Made by a program: the position numbers and the translations under genes. Below are positions 1-8,306 of a stretch of 64,000 nucleotides of DNA, in pieces. Source of the DNA: Vibrio qingdaonensis (lineage in GTDB: Bacteria; Pseudomonadota; Gammaproteobacteria; Enterobacterales; Vibrionaceae); assembly GCF_026191675.1 (NCBI RefSeq), contig NZ_JAKRRY010000001.1, positions 248,001 to 312,000 of the forward strand, in the 5' to 3' direction. The notes under the pieces are model-generated. The model ran no database searches, was not told the origin of the DNA, and worked only from the letters and a program-made list of their open reading frames with translations. Every line of letters begins with the position of its first letter. Position 1 is the first letter of the stretch.

Positions 1-383
1 TCAAACCCGCTTGGAAGCTGCTCTTTCAACCCTTTCGACGCTAATACCATGCGTATTTTTGCCACATCCCGCTCCGGGACGAGTATCTGACCATCATCCT
101 GGCTTAACTGATATTTAATCGACTCTTCATCAAGCATTTGCAGCACTTGGCTAGAGTCGTAATTTGCCGATTGACTATAGAGAGGACGAAACCTTTCCGC
201 TGACGTCCAAAGCATAATGACAATAATCGCGGCGGTAATGGTCGCAAAAATAGTAATAATAATGACATTACGTTGAGAGCTTTTCCAAAATCCGGCCACC
301 CACCCTGAGACTTTGCCCAGCTGCACTTTTGCCGCCCCCATCTCGTTGGTCAATGCCGGCTTACTTTCCAGTTCTGCTGCCAT
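1..383 (-). CDS. fliF: Flagellar MS-ring protein FliF, N-terminal part (lateral set)
   Basis: The gene runs off the left edge, so only about 127 N-terminal residues are visible. They show a cytoplasmic start (MAAELESKPAL), one hydrophobic membrane segment at about residues 40-58 (NVIIITIFATITAAIIVIML), then the periplasmic ring-building start with the FRPLYSQ and VPERDVAKIRM stretches typical of FliF/YscJ family proteins. FliF forms the MS ring in the inner membrane, on which rod, switch and export gate are built. The ATG at 383 lies 15 bases after the fliE stop, so fliE-fliF is one operon. The membrane segment, motif run and fliE neighbour make the family call firm; assignment to the lateral system comes from context. 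Confidence 0.93.
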   Translation of the reverse strand, partial: MAAELESKPALTNEMGAAKVQLGKVSGWVAGFWKSSQRNVIIITIFATITAAIIVIMLWTSAERFRPLYSQSANYDSSQVLQMLDEESIKYQLSQDDGQILVPERDVAKIRMVLASKGLKEQLPSGF

Positions 384-398
384 TGCCGTTCCCCTTTG

Positions 399-785
399 CT
401 AAATTGGCATCTTTATGATGTCTTCAAAATTTGACACCATTTTATTTCGCACTTGCATGAGTGCATTAAAAGAGAGCTGAGCTTTTTGCGCTGCAACGGT
501 GGCACCGATAAGATCATCACTTTTCCCAAGGTCAACCGCGGTGACTTTTTCAGATGCATGAGATTGGTATTGATTAACGGTATCTAACACCCCTTTCAAT
601 GCCTGACCAAATTCCAATGACCCTTGCGATATAGGGTTAACATCTGACAATGATTGCCCTGACACACCATGAACAAAGGGTGAGGATATGGGTTGATTAG
701 ACAACGGATTGGTTGCAACTTGCTGCCGGACTTCCATTTTCCCGACTAACTGTTGCTGTAATTCCATTACACTGATTTTATCCAT
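399..785 (-). CDS. fliE: Flagellar hook-basal body protein FliE (lateral set)
   Basis: FliE is the small adaptor joining the MS ring to the proximal rod and is exported by the flagellar type III apparatus. The protein is 128 residues, slightly longer than the usual 100-110. Its C-terminal half has the conserved helix pair including VAAQKAQLSFNALMQVRNKM, diagnostic of FliE. A Shine-Dalgarno AGGAG stands 8 bases before the ATG. It sits directly before fliF. The 131-base gap to motY upstream is mostly a 16-bp tandem repeat, so this gene may have its own promoter there. Confidence 0.95.
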   Translation of the reverse strand: MDKISVMELQQQLVGKMEVRQQVATNPLSNQPISSPFVHGVSGQSLSDVNPISQGSLEFGQALKGVLDTVNQYQSHASEKVTAVDLGKSDDLIGATVAAQKAQLSFNALMQVRNKMVSNFEDIIKMPI

Positions 786-833
786 TGCTCGGTCTCCTAC
801 TGCCTGTTATTTCGCGTATTGTTATGCGGCACG

Positions 834-929
834 AATCTATTTACCTAACCATCTATTTACCTAGCCATCTGTTTATCTACCAATCTATTTACTTACTAAC
901 CTGTTTACGTACTCACTTATTTACGTACT
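834..929. repeat. 16-bp tandem repeat, six units, at the motY 3' end
   Basis: Six consecutive units of exactly 16 bases start at 834, 850, 866, 882, 898 and 914. The plus-strand consensus is close to aatctatttacctact, with one to five changes per unit. The array fills most of the motY-fliE gap and includes the motY stop codon. Constant unit length with drifting sequence suggests repeated slippage or unequal exchange. Whether it has a regulatory role is unknown. Confidence 0.9.
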
Positions 930-1807
930 AAGCGAATTTCTACTCGGCGATTCTTCTCTCGTCCTTCTCGCGTTGCGTTGTCATATTTAGGGTAACGATC
1001 GCCATGCCCTCGGATCTCTAACATGGCTTTCGATACACCGTTTTCGACAAACCACTGCGCGACGTCCGAGCCATTTTGTTTCGCGACCTGCAAGTTGCTG
1101 ACCGAGTCTCCTGTGTTGTCGGTATAACCGTCAATGAGCACCTTAACGATGGCGTTGTCTTTTTTTATTAATGTGCTGATGTCGTCTATCATGTTTTTTT
1201 GCTGCTCTGTGAGCGTCATTGCCCCTTCTTTGAACTGCAATTCAACACGTCGGGCATGCTGAAAATTCACTGCTGGTAATTCGCGTTGGCATTGATTGAA
1301 GGCTTGCAACGCTGGTTTAAAATTGGTGGTCGGGAAATAGACGTCAAAATCCATCGCATTGATGTTAAACCAGGCGCCGCGTGTCATATCTTCTAGCATA
1401 TAAGCCGCGCCATGACTGGCAATCAAGGTGCTCCCTTCTAGCTCCACATCCTCAATCGTTGTGGTGGCATAACCTGTTGCGTTTGCCCATACTGGTTTCG
1501 TGGTATTAAACGAGGTAGAAGTAGGAAGCGCTCGACCACTTTGCCGCTCCACTCTAATCTGAAGTGGCTGGGCGGCGATGACAACAAACTGAACATCAAA
1601 GCCAGTATGTGGATCGCTCGATTGTAAAGTGCAGCGATCGACGTCTTGTCCATGACGCCATTGAACACTATCAAACGGGACAATATATCGCTGTGCAAAT
1701 ACCTGAGCTGAAAACCCAATAAGTAACAGGACTAGCCCTAGTGTTTGGCTAGTCACCATCAAATTATTACTGTTTATTTCACCCGCTCTGCGCATCCTTC
1801 GCCCCAT
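917..1807 (-). CDS. motY: MotY-like sodium/proton motor T-ring or stator-associated protein (OmpA C-terminal domain)
   Basis: MotY anchors motor stators to the periplasmic side of the basal body in Vibrio. The protein is 296 residues with a signal sequence (LVLLLIGFSAQVFA, about residues 25-38), an N-terminal domain beginning RYIVPFDSVQW, and a C-terminal OmpA peptidoglycan-binding domain with VLIDGYTDNTGD and the closing NRRVEIRLVR. It lies 6 bases after flgL on the same strand. A shorter start at 1759 (MVTSQTLG) would give a more usual signal peptide. OmpA-like proteins are widespread, but the N-terminal domain and flagellar context favour MotY. The stop codon falls inside a 16-bp repeat array. 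Confidence 0.88.
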   Translation of the reverse strand: MGRRMRRAGEINSNNLMVTSQTLGLVLLLIGFSAQVFAQRYIVPFDSVQWRHGQDVDRCTLQSSDPHTGFDVQFVVIAAQPLQIRVERQSGRALPTSTSFNTTKPVWANATGYATTTIEDVELEGSTLIASHGAAYMLEDMTRGAWFNINAMDFDVYFPTTNFKPALQAFNQCQRELPAVNFQHARRVELQFKEGAMTLTEQQKNMIDDISTLIKKDNAIVKVLIDGYTDNTGDSVSNLQVAKQNGSDVAQWFVENGVSKAMLEIRGHGDRYPKYDNATREGREKNRRVEIRLVRK

Positions 1808-1813
1808 GTAAGA

Positions 1814-2701
1814 TCAAATCAAATCAAATAATGAGATACCAGCAATCTGAATAAAGGTCTTTTGTGTCGCCTCTAAGGCGATCATACTTTGATTCAGTTC
1901 CACCGATGCTTGAGCGTAATCCAACGCCTCTAGTTCTGTTTTTACTGTTTCAGCAAAAAACACCATGTCGATACTGGTTTCTTTCAGCCTATCCAAAGAG
2001 TTGTATTGGCTGCCTATGTCAGTGAGCGTCAATAACACGTTTTGATGAAGTGATTGATTACTATCAATCGCGCTTTTCATCGTGGGAATAAATGTCGCCG
2101 ACGGTACTTCTAATTCAGCGATTGCGTTGTCTAAATCGGTAAAAATGGCGCTACTGCCAATCACATCGCTGACGGTAATATTATTCGCCACGTATTGGTC
2201 ATCGCCGACTTTAGTCTCTCTATAATCACCATTCGTGTTCATGGTATAAGGAGGGAGGATGTCGATGGATGGGTTTGAAATATCAGTGCCAGAAAACAAA
2301 AAACTGCCGTCGTTTGACTGATTTAACGTAGTGAGCATTTCACTCTTAAGCGATTTGAGCTCCAGGACTATCCCTGCTCGGCTGTGCTGGTCTAGCGTGC
2401 CGTTTATCCCTTGTAGCAACAGTTCATTAACCTGCTGAGATAGCTCTTCCAGTGTATCCACATTGGTTTCGTAACGGGTCAACTGGGATTGGACATTATC
2501 AATATTCCGTTGGTACTGCTGGTTGTCCGACATGGTCTTTTTAAGCCCTTCTAGCCGCACTGATGCGATAGGATCATCGGACAAATGATTAAGTTTTTTA
2601 CCGGTAGACATTTGCTCAAACACTTTATTGAGCCTGATGTTGTTGTCCATTAGTGAACGCTGCATCACCGCATTAAATTGAGAATCTGTCACTCGCATCA
2701 T
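1814..2701 (-). CDS. flgL: Flagellar hook-filament junction protein FlgL
   Basis: FlgL is the second junction protein (HAP3) between hook and filament. The 295-residue product has the flagellin-like N-terminal helix (RVTDSQFNAVMQRSL, then FEQMSTGKKLNHLSDDP) and a C-terminal helix rich in Q, L and A ending AGISLFDLI, both needed for coaxial stacking. Length is close to the family norm. It follows flgK by 6 bases on the minus strand, the standard flgK-flgL order. It is much shorter than the FlgL of many polar systems, consistent with the lateral set. Confidence 0.95.
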   Translation of the reverse strand: MMRVTDSQFNAVMQRSLMDNNIRLNKVFEQMSTGKKLNHLSDDPIASVRLEGLKKTMSDNQQYQRNIDNVQSQLTRYETNVDTLEELSQQVNELLLQGINGTLDQHSRAGIVLELKSLKSEMLTTLNQSNDGSFLFSGTDISNPSIDILPPYTMNTNGDYRETKVGDDQYVANNITVSDVIGSSAIFTDLDNAIAELEVPSATFIPTMKSAIDSNQSLHQNVLLTLTDIGSQYNSLDRLKETSIDMVFFAETVKTELEALDYAQASVELNQSMIALEATQKTFIQIAGISLFDLI

Positions 2702-2707
2702 TTGCTC

Positions 2708-4090
2708 CTAAAATGCCTGCAGAAGAGTTTGAAACATCTGATTGGCAGTACTAATCACTTTCATGTTGGCTTCATACGCATTGAGGTAAAGCATCATGTT
2801 CGCGGCTTCTTCATCAGAATTAACCGCACTTAGACTGTCGCGTACCACTTGGGCATCCTCTAGACTGATCTGCGCAGCGCTCGCTTCACTTTCTGCCTGT
2901 CGAGTAAATATCCCTATTTGTCCCAACAAACCCGAATAAGCGCTATAAGGCGTTTGTCCGACAACGGACCCATTGCTTAACGTCGTTTGCGACAACTGAG
3001 ATAGTGACTTCAGGGTATCGCCGTTACCGGCGACGGAAGGATCCGATGAAAAAGCGAGATGTTGCGCCGACAGCGTCGAATCAATGGCCAATGACGCCGC
3101 TTCGCTTCCGCCGGTATAGGTAAATAGGTCTCGACCCACCGAGCCATTAAGATCAAACCCAGCATTGAGAACAGAATTAACACCACCAGCAAAGCCTAGC
3201 GCTAAATCGTTGAGCGTGGCTTTAATCGGTTCAAACTGCAACTGCTTCAGGCGCTCCATGGCGCCAAGCTCTCCACCTAAAGAAGCGTCCACTGAGGAGG
3301 TCATGGATTGGAAAGACAGCGTCAAATCTGTGCTATATGGATCCCCATTAGATAAATCCCTTGCTAATGAACCAGAAAAACCACCAATCACCAAAGGTTG
3401 ACCATTAGGGGTGGAGACTTCAACGCCACCTGACTCCATATAAATCACTTGAATATCAACCGATGTTGCCAATTCATTTAGATGCTTATCCATGGCATCT
3501 TGCAAACCCGCCACGTTTTTTCCAAGTAAGGCGTCTTCTTGCAGTTTTTGGTTTAGCTTCGCAATGCTCTCTAACTGGCTGTTTACATCCATTATTACAG
3601 CGCTATAACGTTCAGATTGTGCGGCTTCTTGCTGATTTAGCTGTGAATAGATGGAATTAAATTGTTGTGTCAACGCGTCCGCGTTGGTTAATACCTGTTG
3701 ACGAAATGCCAAGCTTTCCGGCGCGACACTGGCTTCATCAATTGCAGCAAAGAATTGATTCAATCCTTGAGTTAAGCTGAGTCCATCGGCTCCTAACAGA
3801 TTTTCTAAGCTCGATAATCCACTGTAATAGGTCTGCGTATACTGGGATGACTCGGTTGCTTCTCTTAATCGATTGGTGGTGGACTGTTCAGCAATTCTTA
3901 GAATACCGTTCACTTCCACTCCCGCCCCAAGATTCATTCCGTTAACGAAATTACCAGAGGAAGTGGCGTCAAAATTGACAATCTGCCGACTGTAACCCGG
4001 TGTATTCACGTTGGCTGTATTTTGCGCGGTGGTATTAAGAGCAACACGATTTGCCAACACACCACTTAACCCTATATTCACCAATCCCAT
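2708..4090 (-). CDS. flgK: Flagellar hook-associated protein FlgK
   Basis: FlgK (HAP1) caps the hook and joins it to FlgL. The 460-residue protein starts with the rod/hook signature (GLVNIGLSGVLANRVALNTT then AQNTANVNTPGYSRQIVNF) and ends with the matching helix (EEAANMMLYLNAYEANMKVI, ...FQTLLQAF). The middle is the variable surface domain. Its ATG at 4090 shares one base with the flgJ stop, indicating translational coupling. At 460 residues it is on the short side for FlgK (often 450-650). Confidence 0.96.
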   Translation of the reverse strand: MGLVNIGLSGVLANRVALNTTAQNTANVNTPGYSRQIVNFDATSSGNFVNGMNLGAGVEVNGILRIAEQSTTNRLREATESSQYTQTYYSGLSSLENLLGADGLSLTQGLNQFFAAIDEASVAPESLAFRQQVLTNADALTQQFNSIYSQLNQQEAAQSERYSAVIMDVNSQLESIAKLNQKLQEDALLGKNVAGLQDAMDKHLNELATSVDIQVIYMESGGVEVSTPNGQPLVIGGFSGSLARDLSNGDPYSTDLTLSFQSMTSSVDASLGGELGAMERLKQLQFEPIKATLNDLALGFAGGVNSVLNAGFDLNGSVGRDLFTYTGGSEAASLAIDSTLSAQHLAFSSDPSVAGNGDTLKSLSQLSQTTLSNGSVVGQTPYSAYSGLLGQIGIFTRQAESEASAAQISLEDAQVVRDSLSAVNSDEEAANMMLYLNAYEANMKVISTANQMFQTLLQAF

Positions 4091-4788
4091 TATTCTTGCT
4101 CCTTAGCGAGTGTCATCTCATTTACACTCATCAACTGCGATGTCTTTTGTTTAGTGTTGGATACCTGAACGCCTAAATCTGGCACCTGAGCCGACAACTG
4201 CTTATAAATCATTTCTGCTAAACCGAAAGAAGATTGTTGACTGATTTGCTGTGCCAGTTGTGCATCTCGCATTTCTTGAAACATGCCTGCTGATTTGATT
4301 GAAAGAGGGTTGTCATCGTCACTAAGCACTTCACTTGCGGCGCGCATTCTTTTCAGCATTTGCTGCAAGAACAGCGCTTCAAATTGTTGTGCGGCGGCAA
4401 TCAGCCCTTGCTGTGAATTGTCATGTTTCAACTGTGCCAGAGAGACGTTATCAAGATAAAGATGCGAAGGCGCCGATGAGTGTGGCAACGGAGATGGATT
4501 ATGTAATTGTGGATAGCTAAATGGTTCAGCACGCTGGGCGCTGCTTTGAAAAGCGTCTTGCGTCGCCAATCCGATGGGGTTTTGTTTCACGACCGTTGAC
4601 GTAGCGATATTCTGCTTAACTATTATCTTAGGGGTAACGGCACTCTGCGCCGCCACACTAGGCTTTAACCGCGGCACGCCTTCCTGCCCTTGCTGATTCG
4701 AGTTCGTATCAGCCGCTATTTTAGCGGTGACAAAACGCTCTACGATTGAGTGCTTTGCTATACTGGTCAGGGCCGTTGAATCAATCAT
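4090..4788 (-). CDS. flgJ: Flagellar rod assembly protein FlgJ, rod-cap domain only
   Basis: The 232-residue protein carries the rod-capping domain at about residues 125-205 (AAQQFEALFLQQMLKRMRAA, then GMFQEMRDAQLAQQIS), which scaffolds rod assembly in the periplasm. Canonical enteric FlgJ has a C-terminal glucosaminidase domain after this; here it is absent and only about 25 residues follow. Instead there is a long, low-complexity N-terminal extension of about 120 residues. A separate peptidoglycan hydrolase must open the wall for this rod. It is coupled to both neighbours: start at 4788 meets the flgI stop, and its stop overlaps the flgK start. Confidence 0.92.
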   Translation of the reverse strand: MIDSTALTSIAKHSIVERFVTAKIAADTNSNQQGQEGVPRLKPSVAAQSAVTPKIIVKQNIATSTVVKQNPIGLATQDAFQSSAQRAEPFSYPQLHNPSPLPHSSAPSHLYLDNVSLAQLKHDNSQQGLIAAAQQFEALFLQQMLKRMRAASEVLSDDDNPLSIKSAGMFQEMRDAQLAQQISQQSSFGLAEMIYKQLSAQVPDLGVQVSNTKQKTSQLMSVNEMTLAKEQE

Positions 4789-5969
4789 TAGATCACCACC
4801 AAATCCCCATTTATCGCGCCAACTTCATCAAGCGCTTGTAATATTTGCATGAGTGCTTCTGGAGACGCACCGATATTGTTAATGGCATCCACGATTTCTT
4901 GTAAATTGGTTCCCCTTGGCCACACCATCGTCGTCGCATCTTCTTCATCTATAGTAATTTGGCTATTTTGAACCACGGCGGTTTCCCCTGCGGTATTGAA
5001 CGCCCCTCCGGGCTGAGACACCGATTCTGACTCCAATATCGTCACGGTAATCCCTCCTTGGCTTACCGCCGCCTCAGATACCGTGACGTTCTGACTAATG
5101 ACCACCGTCCCCGTTCGTGAATTGAAGACGACCTTAGGTAACTTTCGTCCTTCATCGACTTCAAGTGCCTGAATCATCGCCACAAACATCACTCTGTCTT
5201 CGCTATCTTGTGGCGCAGATACTTCCACTTGTCCTTTATTTATCGCCTTAGCGACCTGACCGCCGAAGGTTTGGTTAATCACCTTGGATATATTCAGCGC
5301 CGTTTCATAATTGGGTTGCTTTAATTGCAAACGAATCGTGGGATCGCTGTCGAACCCTGAGGTGATTTCTCTTTCAAGCGTCGCGCCATTTGGAATTCGC
5401 CCCACTGTTGGCGTGTTTCGGGTGACACTCGTGCCATTTTCTCCAGTAGCATTAAAGCCTCCCACCACCAAGCTACCCTGCGCGACGGCATAGACCTCGC
5501 CATCAATACCGCGCAGTGGCGTAAGTAATAATGTGCCACCACGAAGGCTCTTCGCATCCCCTAGTGATGAGGCGGTCACCGTCAGTGTTTGACCCGCTCC
5601 CATATGAGGTTCAACCGACGCGGTCACACTTACCGCCGCCACATTTTTCAATTTAGGGTTGGTCGCATCGTCCAGCTGGACACCGAACTGCTTGATCATA
5701 TTCACCACCGATTGCTGAGTGAATTTGACCTGAGACTTATCACCGGATCCATCAAGCCCAACGACTAACCCATAACCAATTAACTGGTTTTGCCTGTCGC
5801 CGTACACCACTGATATTTCAGCGATAGGTCGAGCGCCAAAAACCGTTAACGGCAATAAACACAGCACAAGTGCCACCAAGCTAAACCAGTTGGTTAGATA
5901 CGCACAGGGGAAGAGCCAAGCATCAATGCTTTTACCAAAACCCAAATGGAGTGGACGTATGACTTCCAT
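4788..5969 (-). CDS. flgI: Flagellar P-ring protein FlgI
   Basis: FlgI polymerises around the rod in the peptidoglycan layer. After a signal sequence (WFSLVALVLCLLPLTVFGA) the mature protein begins RPIAEISVVYGDRQNQLIGY, the hallmark of FlgI, followed by GTNLQEIVDAINNIGASPEA near the C terminus. I chose the ATG at 5969, which overlaps the flgH stop by one base (TAATG), giving 393 residues. An upstream TTG at 6011 would extend it by 14 residues inside flgH but has no properly spaced ribosome site. High similarity to canonical FlgI makes the call secure. Confidence 0.95.
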   Translation of the reverse strand: MEVIRPLHLGFGKSIDAWLFPCAYLTNWFSLVALVLCLLPLTVFGARPIAEISVVYGDRQNQLIGYGLVVGLDGSGDKSQVKFTQQSVVNMIKQFGVQLDDATNPKLKNVAAVSVTASVEPHMGAGQTLTVTASSLGDAKSLRGGTLLLTPLRGIDGEVYAVAQGSLVVGGFNATGENGTSVTRNTPTVGRIPNGATLEREITSGFDSDPTIRLQLKQPNYETALNISKVINQTFGGQVAKAINKGQVEVSAPQDSEDRVMFVAMIQALEVDEGRKLPKVVFNSRTGTVVISQNVTVSEAAVSQGGITVTILESESVSQPGGAFNTAGETAVVQNSQITIDEEDATTMVWPRGTNLQEIVDAINNIGASPEALMQILQALDEVGAINGDLVVI

Positions 5970-6730
5970 TAAAACGGCATCCAAGGTGAAGTAAAAAATT
6001 GAGTGAGCCAACCTGCGGTATTACTGTCCGCAAACGTTCCTCGACCGGCATAGGTAATGCGTGCATCAGCGATTCGCTGTGAAGACAGGGTGTTATTGGC
6101 TTGAATATCATCGACACGAACGTTCCCAGTAAGACGAATATACTCGTCGCCTTGGTTTAATTTCAGCCACTTCTCTCCCCGTACTCTAAGTACACCGTTG
6201 GGTAATACATCGTAGACGGTTACGGTAATAGAGCCCGTTAGCCTGTTACCCTGTGACGTTGCAGCTGCGCCATCAAAGTCACGACTGGCATCTAGCGCCA
6301 CCGTTCCTTCGTCGTAGACGGTTGTGCCCAATGTTGGTGCCGAGACAGTGACATTGGAGTCCTTACCAAACTGTGTGGAAGCACTTTTGTCTGATTCGGT
6401 TTTTTCATCTAAAACGACGGTTAATATGTCCCCAACTCGATAAGCTCGACGATCTTGAAATAACGTCATGGCGGTAGTCCCCGTATAAAGGCTGCCTTTG
6501 CTTACTCGCGTCACATTATAATCAAGCTTTGGTGGCGCATAGGCTTCGTCATTAGGAGAAGGGGGAATAAAATCATCAGAGCGCCCAGCACAACCACTGA
6601 TTCCCATTACCATCAGAGCTAAAATAGCCATCAACAATGTCGTGCAACCTTGTCTGATTAAGGCCTCACTCTGAGCTACCAACACATGAACAAGGCCATT
6701 CTTTACATTGACAACTTGCGTCTGTCGCAT
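5969..6730 (-). CDS. flgH: Flagellar L-ring lipoprotein FlgH
   Basis: FlgH forms the outer-membrane L ring. The lipobox is visible (VMGISGC, then AGRSDD), followed by the family hallmark SLYTG and the RRAYRVGDILTVVLDEKTES stretch. I chose the ATG at 6730 (MRQTQVVN) because AGGG lies 9 bases upstream, giving 253 residues; a GTG at 6757 is an alternative. Either start leaves an unusually long stretch of about 45 residues before the lipidated cysteine, so the true start could be still further downstream. It is coupled to flgI downstream. Confidence 0.93.
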   Translation of the reverse strand: MRQTQVVNVKNGLVHVLVAQSEALIRQGCTTLLMAILALMVMGISGCAGRSDDFIPPSPNDEAYAPPKLDYNVTRVSKGSLYTGTTAMTLFQDRRAYRVGDILTVVLDEKTESDKSASTQFGKDSNVTVSAPTLGTTVYDEGTVALDASRDFDGAAATSQGNRLTGSITVTVYDVLPNGVLRVRGEKWLKLNQGDEYIRLTGNVRVDDIQANNTLSSQRIADARITYAGRGTFADSNTAGWLTQFFTSPWMPF

Positions 6731-6771
6731 CGTAATCATCCCTAACCGTATCTTCACCTTTACTGAGCTAT

Positions 6772-7557
6772 CTAGGCTTGCTGCGCAATATATTGCAGCA
6801 TTTCATCGGCGGCACTGACCATTTTTGCGCTCATTTCATACGCTCTTTGCGTCGCAATCATGTCTACCATCTCCTCGACAACTTGAACATTGGAGCCTTC
6901 GAGTGCGCCCTGCTTTAGCTGCCCAGAGCCTTCGGTCCCAGCGACTAGCTCTACCGCTTCACCCGAGCCTTCTGTTTCTAAAAATAAATTGCCCCCCTGC
7001 GCTGAAAGACCAGCAGGGTTCATAAATTTCACGATGGTAATTTGCCCTAAAGCCTCTTGATTAACTTGCCCCGGAATCGTTGCCGTTGCGACACCATCGG
7101 CGGTAATACTGACTAAGGTGGCTTCTGGTGGAATAATGATTTCAGGGATCAGCGGATAACCTTGCGTATTCACCAGTTGACCATCTGAATTAGCATGAAA
7201 TTGCCCGTTTCGGGTGTAAAGTAACTCTCCATCAGCATTTTCTATTTGGAAAAAACCATCACCCAAAATGGCAAGATCAAACTGCTGATTAGTATTTTGA
7301 ATACTGCCTTGCGTGAAGACTTTCTCTGTGCCAACCACACGCACACCGTTACCTAATTGCACCCCTGTTGGGTGTTCATTGAGTTCGCTGGTTTCCGTTC
7401 CTGCTTGTTTGTCCACGCTATAAAATAGGTCTTCAAACACGACGCGGTCTCGCTTAAAACCAACCGTATTGATGTTCGCTAAATTGTTGGAAATAGCGGT
7501 CATTTTTGCATCTTGAGCCGCCATCCCTGTTTTAGATATCCATAATGCGCTGTGCAT
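6772..7557 (-). CDS. flgG: Flagellar distal rod protein FlgG
   Basis: FlgG builds the distal rod. The 261-residue protein matches the family length and has the rod signature at the N terminus (ALWISKTGMAAQDAKMTAIS, NNLANINTVGFKRDR), the FFQIENADGELLYTRNGQF central domain, and the C-terminal EGSNVQVVEEMVDMIATQRA YEM helix. It lies 11 bases after flgF and 41 before flgH in the usual order. Nothing unusual is seen. Confidence 0.97.
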   Translation of the reverse strand: MHSALWISKTGMAAQDAKMTAISNNLANINTVGFKRDRVVFEDLFYSVDKQAGTETSELNEHPTGVQLGNGVRVVGTEKVFTQGSIQNTNQQFDLAILGDGFFQIENADGELLYTRNGQFHANSDGQLVNTQGYPLIPEIIIPPEATLVSITADGVATATIPGQVNQEALGQITIVKFMNPAGLSAQGGNLFLETEGSGEAVELVAGTEGSGQLKQGALEGSNVQVVEEMVDMIATQRAYEMSAKMVSAADEMLQYIAQQA

Positions 7558-7568
7558 ATCGACCTTCC

Positions 7569-8303
7569 TTAAGCCTTAAGTAACTGATTGCCAATTTGAG
7601 CAATTTCATCCGCAGATGCCATAACTTCAATTTGCATTTCATACTGCCTAGTTAATGACATGATGCTGACCAGTTCTTCCAAACTTGACACGTTACTCGC
7701 TTCTAAATAACCGGAGCGAACCAGAACGGTAAAGTCTTCATCGAGTTCTTCGCCATTTTTGGCAACAAAGTGACCACTGGCATGCATCGTCATATCGGCC
7801 GTATCTGGCTTCACCATTTTTAATGAACCCACTTCCAATGACGCCTCTCCACCAATAGGCGTGACAGATACCAACCCATTTGCGCTCACACTGACAAACT
7901 CAAAATCAGGAAAGATCATCGGGCCATCGGTAGACATCACCCGTCGCTCACCAAGATATAATTGCCCTGCGCCATCCAAGCGAAAGTTTCCCGCTCGTGT
8001 ATACAATTCATTAGGCTCGCCTTCTAGCCCTTGCAGCGCAAAGAACCCCTCACCATTAATGGCGACATCCAGTGGCCGCTCAGTGCGAATATCTTCGCCC
8101 TGAGCAAAATTATTAATGGCGGAATTACTACGCGATGTAACTGAAGTTAAAAAGCCTGATCCCTCCAACTTCATTGGGGTCGAATGCTCCATCAAGGCTT
8201 TAAAACCAATGGTGTCGGCATGGGACAAATTGTTGGCTCGAACATGCTGAGCCAACATGGTTCGTTCCGCCCCTTTGGCGGCACTAAATAAAATGGGGTT
8301 CAT
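7569..8303 (-). CDS. flgF: Flagellar proximal rod protein FlgF
   Basis: FlgF is a proximal rod subunit. The 244-residue product has the N-terminal axial helix (RTMLAQHVRANNLSHADTIG), the inserted domain with GEGFFALQ and YTRAGNFRLD, and the C-terminal VSSLEELVSIMSLTRQYEMQ helix of rod proteins. It is placed between flgE and flgG with 3 and 11 base gaps, as in other Gram-negative operons. FlgF and FlgG resemble each other; order and length decide the call. Confidence 0.95.
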   Translation of the reverse strand: MNPILFSAAKGAERTMLAQHVRANNLSHADTIGFKALMEHSTPMKLEGSGFLTSVTSRSNSAINNFAQGEDIRTERPLDVAINGEGFFALQGLEGEPNELYTRAGNFRLDGAGQLYLGERRVMSTDGPMIFPDFEFVSVSANGLVSVTPIGGEASLEVGSLKMVKPDTADMTMHASGHFVAKNGEELDEDFTVLVRSGYLEASNVSSLEELVSIMSLTRQYEMQIEVMASADEIAQIGNQLLKA

Positions 8304-8306
8304 AAT

